A stretch of DNA of 64,000 bases from Bryobacterales bacterium (GTDB lineage: Bacteria; Acidobacteriota; Terriglobia; Bryobacterales; Bryobacteraceae), in assembly GCA_003135055.1 (NCBI GenBank), contig PLDF01000201.1, positions 1 to 64,000 on the forward strand, read 5' to 3'. Made by a program: the position numbers and the translations under genes. Below, piece after piece: positions 18,482 to 27,632 of this stretch; the first letter of the stretch is position 1; each line of letters begins with the position of its first letter. Below the pieces are notes generated by a model. It had not been told where the DNA came from. It ran no database searches and saw only the letters and a program-made list of their open reading frames with translations.

Positions 18482-18598
18482 TTGTCGGGAATTGCGCCTT
18501 CGCCCCAGTGGCGCGAAGCTCGGATAATCGAATTTCTCACGTAAGAAAGATTAGATTTTATCACCGTCCGGAGTTTATAGCGGCTTTTTTGTGGCATT

Positions 18599-20503
18599 AT
18601 GCTCTTAATGAATAGTTCGATAAGATGCCGTTTCTATTCAGGTACGGCGATATTAGCGATGTCGGTTGCGCCAATGCTCGCCCAGAAATATGTGGAAAAC
18701 GGGGTAGCGGTCGAATTTTCGGCGAGTGCGGTGAATGCGCCCTCCGCGGCGCTGCGGGAGAACAGCGATATTTCATTCCGCTTTCGGGTTTCCGAGGCGG
18801 CTTCGGGCAACCCGATCGGCTCCCGGCGTCTCGCCGCGTGGATCGATCCGGCAGGCTCCCTCGCATCCGAGGCGTCCTGCCAGGAAAAGGTAAAAGGGTT
18901 TCTCGAAGGCAGCTTTTTCTACCGTCCCGCCGCCGACCTTAATTCTTATTACGTACTGACCCTGAATCGCGAGCCTTCGATCTCGGTCGTCGATCCTCTG
19001 GTCAGCTATGGAGAGACTCACGAGCTCACTACCGTAACCTTGCCGAGTCCTGGAATCGACTGGGCCATCGACACGCGGCACAGTCGCGTTCTGGTTGCAA
19101 TGCCGGAGGCGAAAAAAATCGCTGTGGTGGATACCGCCAACTGGAAACTGAATCGCGTGCTCGACGTGCCAGGACGGCCTGGGCGCGTGATCTTCCAGCC
19201 CGACAGCCAGTATTTCTGGGTTGCCTGGGATGCGGACGGCGCCGGCGCCGAATCGGGCGTAGCTGTCTACAACTCAGCCACGCTCGCCATCGCCGCGCGT
19301 ATCGTGACCGGGCGAGGGGCTCACGAGCTGGCCTTCACTGGCGACAGCCGCTTCGCTCTGGTCACCAACCAGGATGGCGGAGATGTGGCAACGATTAGCG
19401 TGCAGAAACTGGCGGTGGTCCAGCGGGAACATACCGGTAGCCAGCCGGTATCGATCGCCTTTTCCACGCTCAGCGGCATGGCTTACGTGTCGAATCGGGG
19501 CGATGGTTCCATAACTGCGATCGGTGTGGGTACGGGCGCCAAGACGGTCGCGATTCCCGCGGATCCGGGCATCGGTCCAATCCGGTTCTCGCCCGGCGGA
19601 CGCCTGGGCTTCGCCCTGAACACGGCTAAGGACCTCGTGTACATTATCGACGCTGCCGTCAATCGAATCGTTCAGACCGGCGATGTCGAAAAGGGCCCCG
19701 ACCAGATCGTGTTTTCCAATGAGATCGCCTACATTCGTCATCGCGGCAGCGAAACCGTCTTCATGATTCCACTGGCTGGCGCCGGCCAACCGGGCAGTGC
19801 TGTCCACATAGCGGATTTTCCGGCTGGCCAGCATCCCCTGGGCGCGGGCGGACGGCCGAGTCTCGCCGATGGAATTGCGCAGGCCCCCGGTGAGAACGCG
19901 GTCTGGGTCGCGAATCCCTCGGATCGAATGATCTACTACTACATGGAAGGCATGGCCGCTCCGAAGGGCTCATTCGTCCTCGCCGAGGAGCCTCGCGCCG
20001 TGATGGTGGTGGATCGCAGTTTGCAGCAGACGTCGCCCGGCGTGTATGAGACTATTGCGCGCCTTCCCAGCGCCGGAAAATATGCGGTAGCGATGTTGCT
20101 CGATAATCCGCAAACGATCCACTGCTTCGACCTGTCGGTGGAAGCCGATCCGGCCAGGCTGCCTCTGTCCCGGCGTTCCGTCGACGTTCAGCTCTTGGAA
20201 GAGGGCGCGAAGCGAAGCGCCGGCGCAACCAGCCGAATCCGCTTGCGGTTCCTCGATTCGGCAACGGGAGCGCCGAGGACCGATTTGAAAGACGTGCGGG
20301 TACTGACCTATCTGCCGCCTGGCCTGCAGGACAGACTGGAAGCCAAATCGGCGGGCGACGGTGTTTACGAAATTGAATTTCGGCCTCCGGAACCGGGCAT
20401 ATATGGAGTTTTCGTCGATTGTCCGTCATTGAATCTGACTTATTCGAGCCTGCCCGGATGGCGTTTGGAGGTCTACGAAGCTACAGGAAGAAAACAACCA
20501 TGA
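18599..20503 (+). CDS. Exported YVTN/cytochrome d1-like beta-propeller protein
   Basis: A 634-residue secreted protein. A signal peptide (ending VAPMLAQ) is followed by a domain with paired hydrophobic strands, then a propeller with repeated blades such as IDTRHSRVLVAMPEAKKIAV, ALVTNQDGGDVATISVQKL and MAYVSNRGDGSITAIGV. No CxxCH or d1-haem ligand is evident, so it is probably structural or metal-related, like YncE/NirF-type propellers. The ATG at 18608 is an alternative start. The stop overlaps the ATG of the SCO gene (ATGA at 20500-20503), indicating translational coupling, and the three-gene order propeller, SCO, cytochrome c suggests a shared role in periplasmic electron transfer. Confidence 0.78.
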   Translation: MLLMNSSIRCRFYSGTAILAMSVAPMLAQKYVENGVAVEFSASAVNAPSAALRENSDISFRFRVSEAASGNPIGSRRLAAWIDPAGSLASEASCQEKVKGFLEGSFFYRPAADLNSYYVLTLNREPSISVVDPLVSYGETHELTTVTLPSPGIDWAIDTRHSRVLVAMPEAKKIAVVDTANWKLNRVLDVPGRPGRVIFQPDSQYFWVAWDADGAGAESGVAVYNSATLAIAARIVTGRGAHELAFTGDSRFALVTNQDGGDVATISVQKLAVVQREHTGSQPVSIAFSTLSGMAYVSNRGDGSITAIGVGTGAKTVAIPADPGIGPIRFSPGGRLGFALNTAKDLVYIIDAAVNRIVQTGDVEKGPDQIVFSNEIAYIRHRGSETVFMIPLAGAGQPGSAVHIADFPAGQHPLGAGGRPSLADGIAQAPGENAVWVANPSDRMIYYYMEGMAAPKGSFVLAEEPRAVMVVDRSLQQTSPGVYETIARLPSAGKYAVAMLLDNPQTIHCFDLSVEADPARLPLSRRSVDVQLLEEGAKRSAGATSRIRLRFLDSATGAPRTDLKDVRVLTYLPPGLQDRLEAKSAGDGVYEIEFRPPEPGIYGVFVDCPSLNLTYSSLPGWRLEVYEATGRKQP

Positions 20504-21588
20504 GAATCCAGGCTGCTGTCGTTATCATCGCGTTCTCGATCTGTCCGATCGTCGCCCAGGACCATCGTCCATCCCAACCAGCGGCCGTGCCGGATGCGTC
20601 TTCCCGGCCGATCGAAATTCCCGATGTCGAACTGGTGAATCAACGGGGAGAGACGGTTCATTTTTACTCGGATCTGGTGAAGGGCAAGACGGTCGCCATC
20701 CAGGCGATATTTACTACCTGCACGACCATCTGTCCCGTTATGGGCGCTACCTGGGGACGCTTGCAAACGTTGTTGAAAGGTAGCGACCGGACGCGCTTCA
20801 ACTTGATATCGATCAGTATCGATCCACAGGTCGATACGCCCGCGCGCTTGCGAGACTGGGGTAAGCAATACAATGCCGGTCCCGAATGGACGCTGCTGAC
20901 GGGTCCGAAACCCGAGATCGACCGGCTCCTCAGGGCGTTGGGGCTTTACGTTTCGGATAAGCTAAGTCACACGCCGCTGGCTCTGGTGGGGAGCGACCAA
21001 GGTTGGCAGCGTATCAGCGGCGCCACGCCATCGCAAGCTGCACCGATTGCGGATTTGATGCGCAAATCGATGGCAACGGCGATGGAATCCCCGGCCGAGG
21101 CTGCGGCTCACCGCCATTTCACGGATGTGATGTTGCTCGATCAGAACGGCAAACAGGTTCGTTTGTACTCGGATGTAATGAAGGGCCGGGTGGTGGTGAT
21201 CAATGAATTCTTCACGTCCTGTAAGGACAGTTGCCCCATGATGGCCGCGACGTTCACACGGCTGCAGGACTTATTGGGCGCTCGGCTGGGCAAAGACGCG
21301 TTCCTGGTTTCGATTTCGGTGGATCCGGTGCACGACACGCCGGAAATACTACGCGCTTACGCGCACCGTTTCAAAGCTCGCCCCGGTTGGATCTTTCTTA
21401 CCGGATCGAAAGAAAATGTGGACTTGGCTCTTGGAAGACTGTACCCAAGAATCGATTCGCCCGGCGCCCATACCAACGTATTTCTGATGGGCAACATGAA
21501 TACCGGTCTCTGGAAAAAGGTGAACAGCATGGCAAGCATCGAAAAGATTGAAGAGCAGCTGCTGAGCGTGCTTAACGATCGGGGTTGA
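20500..21588 (+). CDS. Tandem double-domain SCO1/SenC copper chaperone
   Basis: A 362-residue exported thioredoxin-fold protein with two complete SCO1/SenC domains in one chain. The start ATG at 20500 overlaps the preceding stop, follows CAGGAAG, and opens a signal peptide (RIQAAVVIIAFSICPIVAQ). Domain 1 has FTTCTTICPVM, DPQVDTPARL and a histidine in KLSHTPLAL; domain 2 has FTSCKDSCPMM, DPVHDTPEIL and GAHTNVFLM. Each therefore keeps the Cys pair and His that bind copper in SCO proteins. SCO proteins deliver copper to oxidases or act as periplasmic thiol reductases. Two active domains in tandem are uncommon. It is coupled to the next gene by a TTGA overlap. Confidence 0.92.
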   Translation: MRIQAAVVIIAFSICPIVAQDHRPSQPAAVPDASSRPIEIPDVELVNQRGETVHFYSDLVKGKTVAIQAIFTTCTTICPVMGATWGRLQTLLKGSDRTRFNLISISIDPQVDTPARLRDWGKQYNAGPEWTLLTGPKPEIDRLLRALGLYVSDKLSHTPLALVGSDQGWQRISGATPSQAAPIADLMRKSMATAMESPAEAAAHRHFTDVMLLDQNGKQVRLYSDVMKGRVVVINEFFTSCKDSCPMMAATFTRLQDLLGARLGKDAFLVSISVDPVHDTPEILRAYAHRFKARPGWIFLTGSKENVDLALGRLYPRIDSPGAHTNVFLMGNMNTGLWKKVNSMASIEKIEEQLLSVLNDRG

Positions 21589-23081
21589 GCTGGTTGCGAC
21601 GCGCTCTTTTTGGGTTGCTCACCATAACGGCTTTGCCGCTGCACGCAGATGCCCTCACCCCCTCGGAAGCCCGGGGGAAGCAGATCTTCCTGCACGGGGC
21701 CAGTCCTTCCGGCACGCCCGTGACCGCTTCTTTCGGCAGCGGCGGCAACGATCTGCCCGGGGAATCCTTCCCCTGCGCGAACTGCCACGGACTTGACGGA
21801 CGCGGCAAGCCTGAAGGCGACGTCGCTCCTTCGAATATCCGGTGGCTCGAGCTGACGAAATCCTATGGTCCCGAACACGAAGGGAGGAAACATCCCCCCT
21901 ATACCGAGCGCTCCCTGAAGCGCGCGATCACGCTGGGGCTCGACCCGGCCGGGCAGGTTCTGAACCCGGTGATGCCGCGGTTTCATTTGGCTTGGCAGGA
22001 TTTGGACGATCTCATCAGCTACTTGAAAAAGCTCGAAGAAGATATCGATCCGGGCCTTTCCGCCGCCTCCGTATCGATCGGCGTGATGCTGCCTCCCGCG
22101 GAGAGTATGTCCCCCGTGGCCGATGCGATACGCGCGGTGCTCGATGCCTATGCTTCCGCCGTCAACCAGGACGGTGGCATCTTTGGCCGCAAGTTCGAGC
22201 TGCGGTACTTCAACGCGCCCTCGAATCCATCCGGCCAAGCCGCGGTACTGCGGGATTTTATCGAACGCGAAAAGCCATTCGCGCTGACGGCGAGCTATCT
22301 GATTCAGGCCGAAGAGCCGGATTCGATCGTGCTTGCTCAGGAACAGACTCCGCTCGTGGGCGCGTTCACTCTGTTCCCGTGGACCGATTCGAACCCGAAC
22401 CCGTATTTGTTCTATCTCGACGGCGGCGTGCCGGATGAGATCGATTCCCTTGTTGAATGGGTGTCGCGCCGGCGCGGCACGGAAGGAACGGCATTCATCC
22501 TCGGCACGGGCGACTTGAGCTTCGACCGGCCCGCCGAAGCTGCTTTCCGGAAGCATGGTTGGAAGGAGGTCGAGTTCTGGCGCGCAGGCGTCTCACTGAA
22601 GTCGGCCTCTGCCATTCTTTGCATGAATGGCGAAACCGGGGCTGCGATGTTGCGCGGCGCAGATCTGCCCTCGCAGCCATTCCTATTGATTCCGGGTTCC
22701 CTTCAGGCCTCCACGGTGATGGACCTCCCCGGCGCCGCGGATGGACGGGTTGCCCTGGCATTTTCCTGGCTGCCTGGCCAGGAAAGCGAAGGCGCGGAAC
22801 TCTATCGAAAGCTGGCCGGGGCGCACAAACTACCGTCGGCTTACATCCACAGTCAGTTTTTCGCGCTGGCATCCATCCGCACCCTGGCCGAAGGCCTCAA
22901 GCGGGCTGGCCGGGAACTGAGTCGCGACAGACTAATGCAGTCGCTGGATGGGCTTTATCAGTTCCGGACCGGCATCACTCAACCGCTCACCTTCACACCC
23001 GGCACAAGAGTCGGATCGCGATCGGACATGATCTTTTTGGCTTCTCCCGGAACACGTTCGTTTATCGCGGCTCCACATTAA
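21585..23081 (+). CDS. Cytochrome c fused to a periplasmic ligand-binding domain
   Basis: A 498-residue exported protein starting at TTG 21585, inside the stop of the SCO gene. A signal peptide (RRALFGLLTITALPLHA) precedes a mono-haem cytochrome c domain (about 25-150) with FPCANCHGLDG as haem site and VMPRFHLAW supplying a candidate axial Met. Residues from about 160 on look like a type I periplasmic-binding protein of the branched-chain amino-acid/receptor class (SIGVMLPPAESMSPVADAI, NQDGGIFGRKFELRYF, FIEREKPFALTASYL). Such fusions may gate electron flow by ligand binding. No ABC permease or ATPase gene is nearby, arguing for sensing or scaffolding rather than transport. Confidence 0.85.
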   Translation: MSWLRRALFGLLTITALPLHADALTPSEARGKQIFLHGASPSGTPVTASFGSGGNDLPGESFPCANCHGLDGRGKPEGDVAPSNIRWLELTKSYGPEHEGRKHPPYTERSLKRAITLGLDPAGQVLNPVMPRFHLAWQDLDDLISYLKKLEEDIDPGLSAASVSIGVMLPPAESMSPVADAIRAVLDAYASAVNQDGGIFGRKFELRYFNAPSNPSGQAAVLRDFIEREKPFALTASYLIQAEEPDSIVLAQEQTPLVGAFTLFPWTDSNPNPYLFYLDGGVPDEIDSLVEWVSRRRGTEGTAFILGTGDLSFDRPAEAAFRKHGWKEVEFWRAGVSLKSASAILCMNGETGAAMLRGADLPSQPFLLIPGSLQASTVMDLPGAADGRVALAFSWLPGQESEGAELYRKLAGAHKLPSAYIHSQFFALASIRTLAEGLKRAGRELSRDRLMQSLDGLYQFRTGITQPLTFTPGTRVGSRSDMIFLASPGTRSFIAAPH

Positions 23082-23113
23082 CCGGTAGTAGAATTCGGTT
23101 AGAATAAGCATTC

Positions 23114-24373
23114 ATGGTCTGCTTCGCGCTGGAAGATCATGGTCTTCGGCCCGGCGGTAGGTGGCTGGTAGTGGGGTTATCGCTTGAGCCAGCCTCAGCC
23201 TCGCCTCTGCCGCAAGATCCGCGTGAAGTGAATTCTCTCGAGGCCGTGGCCGCCGAAAACGTGTCGCACGTCGCCGTCGTCAAGGCGGAAATGGCTTCGT
23301 CGTTTTATGAAGCCTCGCCGCAATTGCTGTCCGAACTTTCCGCGGGCAGTCGCGGGGCGATCGTGCTGGTGACGCTCCGGCCCTGCCCCTGGCCGGAAGC
23401 CGCATCCGATGGCCGCGTGTACAGCTTTCTGGCGACTATGGATGTTTTTCGCCAACTGCTCGCGCAGGCTCCGGATGCGGTTCCCTGGCAGCTATGCTTC
23501 CGTCTTCTTTTTGCGGCATTGAACGGTAAGCTGCCGCTCGACCGTCTGCTGATCCGGCAACTGCCTTATCCGGAATTGAACGAAGCCGCGTCCGAGTGTC
23601 CGCCGGTTGCGGTTATCATCGCTCATCGTGGAGACCCGGAGCATTTGCGGACGGCCCTGCACTTCCTCCACCGCCTCGATTCGGCCCGCGTCAGTCCGCA
23701 GATCGGTCTTGATGTGGAAAATCCCGCTGAATATCGCCAGATGGCCGAAGACTATCCGCACGCCCGGTTTCTCCATGTCCAGCCGTCGCCGGCGGGTCCC
23801 TACGTAATACGGCAGGAATTGGCGGAGCGCGCGTCGCCCGAATTACTGATGCTGCACGATTCCGACGATGTCTCATGCTCGGACCGCGTGACCTCGCTTT
23901 ATGGGGAAATGTGCGCCTCGAATTGCGATTTCGTGGGCAGTCACGAACTACGCGTGGACGAGCTTACCGGTGAGATATTCGCCATTCGTTTCCCCCTCGA
24001 TGTGATAGCGGCTTTACGAGAGAGAGCCGGGCACGCACTGCTTCACGGCACTGGCATGATTCGCCGCGACAGCTTCTTGAAGTCCGGGGGACTTTCTACC
24101 GATCAGATAGTGGCGAATGACACCCAGTTTCTGTTCCGCGCGTACTTCTCTATGAAGATTCGTAACGTCAACTCGTTCTTGTATGTCAGGCGCAGGCACG
24201 CTGGAGCGCTCACCGTGGCGCCGGAAACGGCAAACGGCATTCCTCTGCGCGTGGATCTGGACCTCCGGTGGCGCGCGGATTTTCAACGCATCAAGCAGGG
24301 TGAAATGACGGTGGCGGAATCCTCATTGCGGCAGATGCGGACCGCCACCCGGCACCGGCTTGTCGGTTTATGA
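23114..24373 (+). CDS. GT2-like protein of a three-copy family, member A
   Basis: A 419-residue protein. The N-terminal 160 residues have no recognised domain apart from a conserved DRLLIRQLPYPE. The C-terminal half looks like an atypical GT2 domain: VAVIIAHRGDPEHLRTAL replaces the usual VSVVIPxYN start, LMLHDSDDVSCSDR holds the acidic cluster, and VGSHELRVDEL, LLHGTGMIRRDSF, IVANDTQFLFRAYF and FLYVRRRHAGALTVAP follow. The same blocks recur in order in the genes at 24370 and 28344. It starts the second part of the glycan locus and overlaps the next gene by four bases (ATGA), so the pair is translationally coupled. Confidence 0.72.
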   Translation: MVCFALEDHGLRPGGRWLVVGLSLEPASASPLPQDPREVNSLEAVAAENVSHVAVVKAEMASSFYEASPQLLSELSAGSRGAIVLVTLRPCPWPEAASDGRVYSFLATMDVFRQLLAQAPDAVPWQLCFRLLFAALNGKLPLDRLLIRQLPYPELNEAASECPPVAVIIAHRGDPEHLRTALHFLHRLDSARVSPQIGLDVENPAEYRQMAEDYPHARFLHVQPSPAGPYVIRQELAERASPELLMLHDSDDVSCSDRVTSLYGEMCASNCDFVGSHELRVDELTGEIFAIRFPLDVIAALRERAGHALLHGTGMIRRDSFLKSGGLSTDQIVANDTQFLFRAYFSMKIRNVNSFLYVRRRHAGALTVAPETANGIPLRVDLDLRWRADFQRIKQGEMTVAESSLRQMRTATRHRLVGL

Positions 24374-25602
24374 GATCGACCGTCATCCTGGGTCTCCATG
24401 CCCACGGGCGGCGGCTTCGCGGTGAGCGCATCGAGACTATTCGGCAGCTTGAGGACAAGGCTGTCGAGTGGGTTGCGGTCCTCGATCCGGGAATGCGCTC
24501 CGCGTTCACTGCCGCGGCTTGCGGGCTGGTGGCCAATATGCCGCGCGGAAAGCGGTCGGTGACTGTGCTGGTTCCGCGCATGGAGCCGCCGTCGTTTGGC
24601 GCCCGGATCGACGGCTCCGCGTCGAGCTTCATCTGTTCGGCATCGATTTTCCATTCGCTCATGCGGCTTGAGACCTTGACGAGCCACGTCAGGCTCACGT
24701 TCGCGCTTCTCTATGCGGTTATGAATAACCAGATCCGCGTGGATCGCGTCGCCATCCGCCAACTCCCTCTTGGAGAGCCCGAATCGCCAATCCCGCTGGA
24801 ACATCGCAAAATCTCCCTGATCATGGCGCATCGGGGAAAGGTCCGGCACCTCGCGTGCGCGTTGTCTTATATCGCGAAGGCGGCTCGCCCGGAAATGACG
24901 GTCCGCATCGGACTGGACATGGACAATGCCGGCGCCTATGAAAGGCTTGTAGCCAAATATCCCCTGGCGCAATTTTTTCGGGTATCTTCTCCGGCCGCCG
25001 GGCCCTATGTGATCCGGCAACTGCTGGCCGGCCGCGGCCGCGCGCCTTTGTTGGCGTTCCACGACTCCGACGATATCTCATGCTTCGATCGCTTCACGGC
25101 GCTGAGCCGCGAGATGGACGCGACCGGTTGCGATCTGCTCGGCTGCCATGAGCTTCGCGTCGATGAGCTGAACCAGGAGGTCACAATACTGCGCTTTCCG
25201 CTGGACGTTTCAGGCTCGTTGCGGGAGGGTCCGGTACACTCGATGCTGCACCCCAGCTCGATAGTGCGGCGCGAGGCATTTTTCGAAACGGGCGGTTTCT
25301 CCACGGACCGCGCGATCGCCAACGATACGCAGTTCCTGCTGCGTGCCTGTTTTAATAGCCGGATACGGAACGTGGATGGCTTTCACTACATCCGGCGCAA
25401 GCATGCCGGTGCGTTGACCGTTGCGCCAGCCACCGGCCTCGATCATCCGCTGCGGGCGGAGCTGGCTCAGATGTGGCACAGGGATTTCATTGAAGTGATG
25501 CAAGGCAGAATGCCGCTGGCGGAGTCTTCGTTGCGTGCGATTCCAGCAGACCGGAAACATCGCCTGATCCGGATCTCGCTCCCGGAGAATGGACATGCCT
25601 GA
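24370..25602 (+). CDS. GT2-like protein of a three-copy family, member B
   Basis: A 410-residue paralogue of member A. It keeps VDRVAIRQLPL, ISLIMAHRGKVRHLACAL, FHDSDDISCFDR, LLGCHELRVDEL, MLHPSSIVRREAF, ANDTQFLLRACF and YIRRKHAGALTVAP, in the same order and spacing. The N-terminal 140 residues diverge more than the catalytic-like half. It begins inside the stop of member A and its end overlaps the start of the ATP-grasp-like gene by eight bases, so all three are likely one transcript. Acting as a glycosyltransferase is inferred from the DSDD cluster and the surrounding genes only. Confidence 0.72.
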   Translation: MRSTVILGLHAHGRRLRGERIETIRQLEDKAVEWVAVLDPGMRSAFTAAACGLVANMPRGKRSVTVLVPRMEPPSFGARIDGSASSFICSASIFHSLMRLETLTSHVRLTFALLYAVMNNQIRVDRVAIRQLPLGEPESPIPLEHRKISLIMAHRGKVRHLACALSYIAKAARPEMTVRIGLDMDNAGAYERLVAKYPLAQFFRVSSPAAGPYVIRQLLAGRGRAPLLAFHDSDDISCFDRFTALSREMDATGCDLLGCHELRVDELNQEVTILRFPLDVSGSLREGPVHSMLHPSSIVRREAFFETGGFSTDRAIANDTQFLLRACFNSRIRNVDGFHYIRRKHAGALTVAPATGLDHPLRAELAQMWHRDFIEVMQGRMPLAESSLRAIPADRKHRLIRISLPENGHA

Positions 25603-26569
25603 GTGGAATCCGGAAGAACAAATGCAGGCCGCCAGGATTGCACGGGCCATTGAAGCCTGCCCGGTCCCCAGGCGGCGGCCGCGGCCGAATGAAGACATCT
25701 ACCTGCGGCTCTCGGAATTCGAGCCGCTGAGAGCCGGGCTTGCGAGCACCCGGCGTGCGCTTCCGGTGCGTCAACTCTGCCGTGCGCTCCGGTTTGACGA
25801 GGAACACGCTTTTCGCTGGCGGCTGGAGCACAAATTGGTCCAGGCTCTGGTCGTGAATCGTTATCTTCCCGGGCTGGTTCCCGTGACCCGGGGATTGGGC
25901 CGGCTGGCGCGTCAATATGGGGCTTCCGCCCTATCGCAGGGACTCAAGCAGGAGTTTCCCAATGGCCTCTACATAAAGCCCTCCTTGGGCGATTCTTCCG
26001 GAGAGAGACCGCAAAAGGACGAGACCAGCCAGTATCTGGCTGCGATCGCCGGGGGGCGGCAGGAGTTCCCCGATTCGGAAGCCATTATCGATGAAGACGT
26101 CGTAGTTCAGGATCGCCTCTTCATCGAAAAAGAGTACCGCGTGCATACCCTGGAGGATGAGGTGGTGGAAGACCTCACCTTTCTGCGCTATGGCAGGGGC
26201 AACATTCCCGGTGAGAGAGACCGGCCGAACGCGTGGGTGCGATCGTTGTTGCCGGCCTTTCCCGCCGCGCTGGTTGGCCAATCGCTGCTTGGCTGGGACA
26301 TCGCGATGGACGCGCAAGGCCGGATGCGCGTAATCGAAATAAACTTCACGGGTTTCCATCCCGTACACCGGCGCGGTTTTCAGTGCAGCGGTTATTATCA
26401 GGATCCCGAATGGGGCGCGTCGCTCACCGCGCGGCTGCTTCGATTTGTGGAGAAATCCGATGGCGTGACCGTTCATGTCGAGATCGATGTTGACGAGTTG
26501 CCCGATAATGTGTTTCACTCGAATGTTGCGCGATGGCTGAATATGCTGCGGTCCGGCGAGGCCCAATGA
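25595..26569 (+). CDS. ATP-grasp-like ligase
   Basis: A 324-residue protein with an ATP-grasp outline: GLYIKPSLGDSSGER is the first lysine/phosphate-loop segment, VVQDRLFIEKEYRVHTLEDE the adenine-binding strand and acidic linker, and LLGWDIAMDAQGRMRVIEIN the terminal metal-binding D/E-x-N strand. ATP-grasp enzymes join a carboxylate to an amine or thiol through an acyl phosphate. The ATG at 25595 is preferred to 25589 because GGAG (25584-25587) lies seven bases before it. It overlaps member B and is followed 52 bases on by a GT4 gene. It may add an amino-acid-like decoration to the glycan; the substrate is unknown. Confidence 0.72.
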   Translation: MPEWNPEEQMQAARIARAIEACPVPRRRPRPNEDIYLRLSEFEPLRAGLASTRRALPVRQLCRALRFDEEHAFRWRLEHKLVQALVVNRYLPGLVPVTRGLGRLARQYGASALSQGLKQEFPNGLYIKPSLGDSSGERPQKDETSQYLAAIAGGRQEFPDSEAIIDEDVVVQDRLFIEKEYRVHTLEDEVVEDLTFLRYGRGNIPGERDRPNAWVRSLLPAFPAALVGQSLLGWDIAMDAQGRMRVIEINFTGFHPVHRRGFQCSGYYQDPEWGASLTARLLRFVEKSDGVTVHVEIDVDELPDNVFHSNVARWLNMLRSGEAQ

Positions 26570-26621
26570 TTATCCGGGGACTTGGGATCGCGCGCCCTGG
26601 CGAAAAAACGCGGGTCCGCCC

Positions 26622-27632
26622 ATGCGCATAATGCTGTCGTCCGAACATCGGTATCCCATGATGACCGGTGTCAGCTTCGGGCCGCACCCCAAGATATTCT
26701 CCTCCGGGTCCGGCCATCATCTGCACGATCTGCTTGCCAAAGGTCTCGCGGAATTCGGCCATGAAGTGCTCTATTGGCTGCCGTTCGAACCCGCTGCGCC
26801 GCTTCCGCCGGGAGTTCGTTGGATTTCGGAGCCCGATGCAAGCGCCGATATACATCACGATGTGGGAGTCGGCGGCGAACATCTGATTGAATTCATGAAG
26901 TCGCACGGCAAGCCATCGGTATCCACTTGCCACCTGGATCGGAGTACTCTGCCGGAACCGCGGCGCAAGGAGGATCGTCGTTGGATTTATGTTTCGAAGA
27001 CCTTGGCCCGATCCCACAACAGCGCGCGGTACGTACTCAATGGACTCGATCCATCGAATTACCGGTATTCGGCGGCGAAGCAGGAGTATTTTCTCTTCAT
27101 GAGCGCAGTGGAACGGGCGTGGGGAAAAGGGCTCAAGACAGCGTTCCGGCTGGCGCAGTGGACCGGGATGCGCCTGGTCGTGGCGGGGACCGCATCCGAG
27201 TATTCGAAGATCCACGAAATGGCGCGCGTTTGCCGCGAGAACGGCGCGGAATACGTGGGCGATGTGCAGGGATCGAAGAAGGCGGATCTGTTCGCGGGCG
27301 CGAAAGCCTTCCTGTTCCCCACAGACCTGAACGAGGCTTTCGGACTCGTTATGGTGGAGGCGCTTCTCTCCGGCACGCCGGTGATATGCAGCGACAAAGG
27401 CGCGTGCCCCGAAGTGATCGGCTCGGAGGCGGGCTTTGTCTGCCGGGAATGGGACGATTACGTCGCGGCTGTGGAGCGACTGGGCGAGATCCGGCCGCAG
27501 GACTGCCTTAGGTCTGCGCTTGACCGGTTCCATTACCACTGCATGACAACCGGCTACATCCGGGAATACGAAGCGGAGATCGCCGGTGACGGGCCCAAAT
27601 CGCCAGGAGAATTGTGTATAACTGCGTCGTAA
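26622..27632 (+). CDS. GT4-like glycosyltransferase (paralogue of 15716-16645)
   Basis: A 336-residue GT-B enzyme. MRIMLSSEHRYPMMTGVSFG opens the acceptor domain, YFLFMSAVERAWGKGLKTAF the linker, and FPTDLNEAFGLVMVEALLSG with TPVICSDKGACPEVIG the donor-sugar site with the family E-x7-E arrangement. It shares block order with the minus-strand gene at 15716-16645 but carries an insertion near residues 20-35 and a longer C-terminus. The 3' end overlaps the next GT2 gene by 19 bases. The protein has no membrane segment and probably acts at the cytoplasmic face. Confidence 0.88.
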   Translation: MRIMLSSEHRYPMMTGVSFGPHPKIFSSGSGHHLHDLLAKGLAEFGHEVLYWLPFEPAAPLPPGVRWISEPDASADIHHDVGVGGEHLIEFMKSHGKPSVSTCHLDRSTLPEPRRKEDRRWIYVSKTLARSHNSARYVLNGLDPSNYRYSAAKQEYFLFMSAVERAWGKGLKTAFRLAQWTGMRLVVAGTASEYSKIHEMARVCRENGAEYVGDVQGSKKADLFAGAKAFLFPTDLNEAFGLVMVEALLSGTPVICSDKGACPEVIGSEAGFVCREWDDYVAAVERLGEIRPQDCLRSALDRFHYHCMTTGYIREYEAEIAGDGPKSPGELCITAS

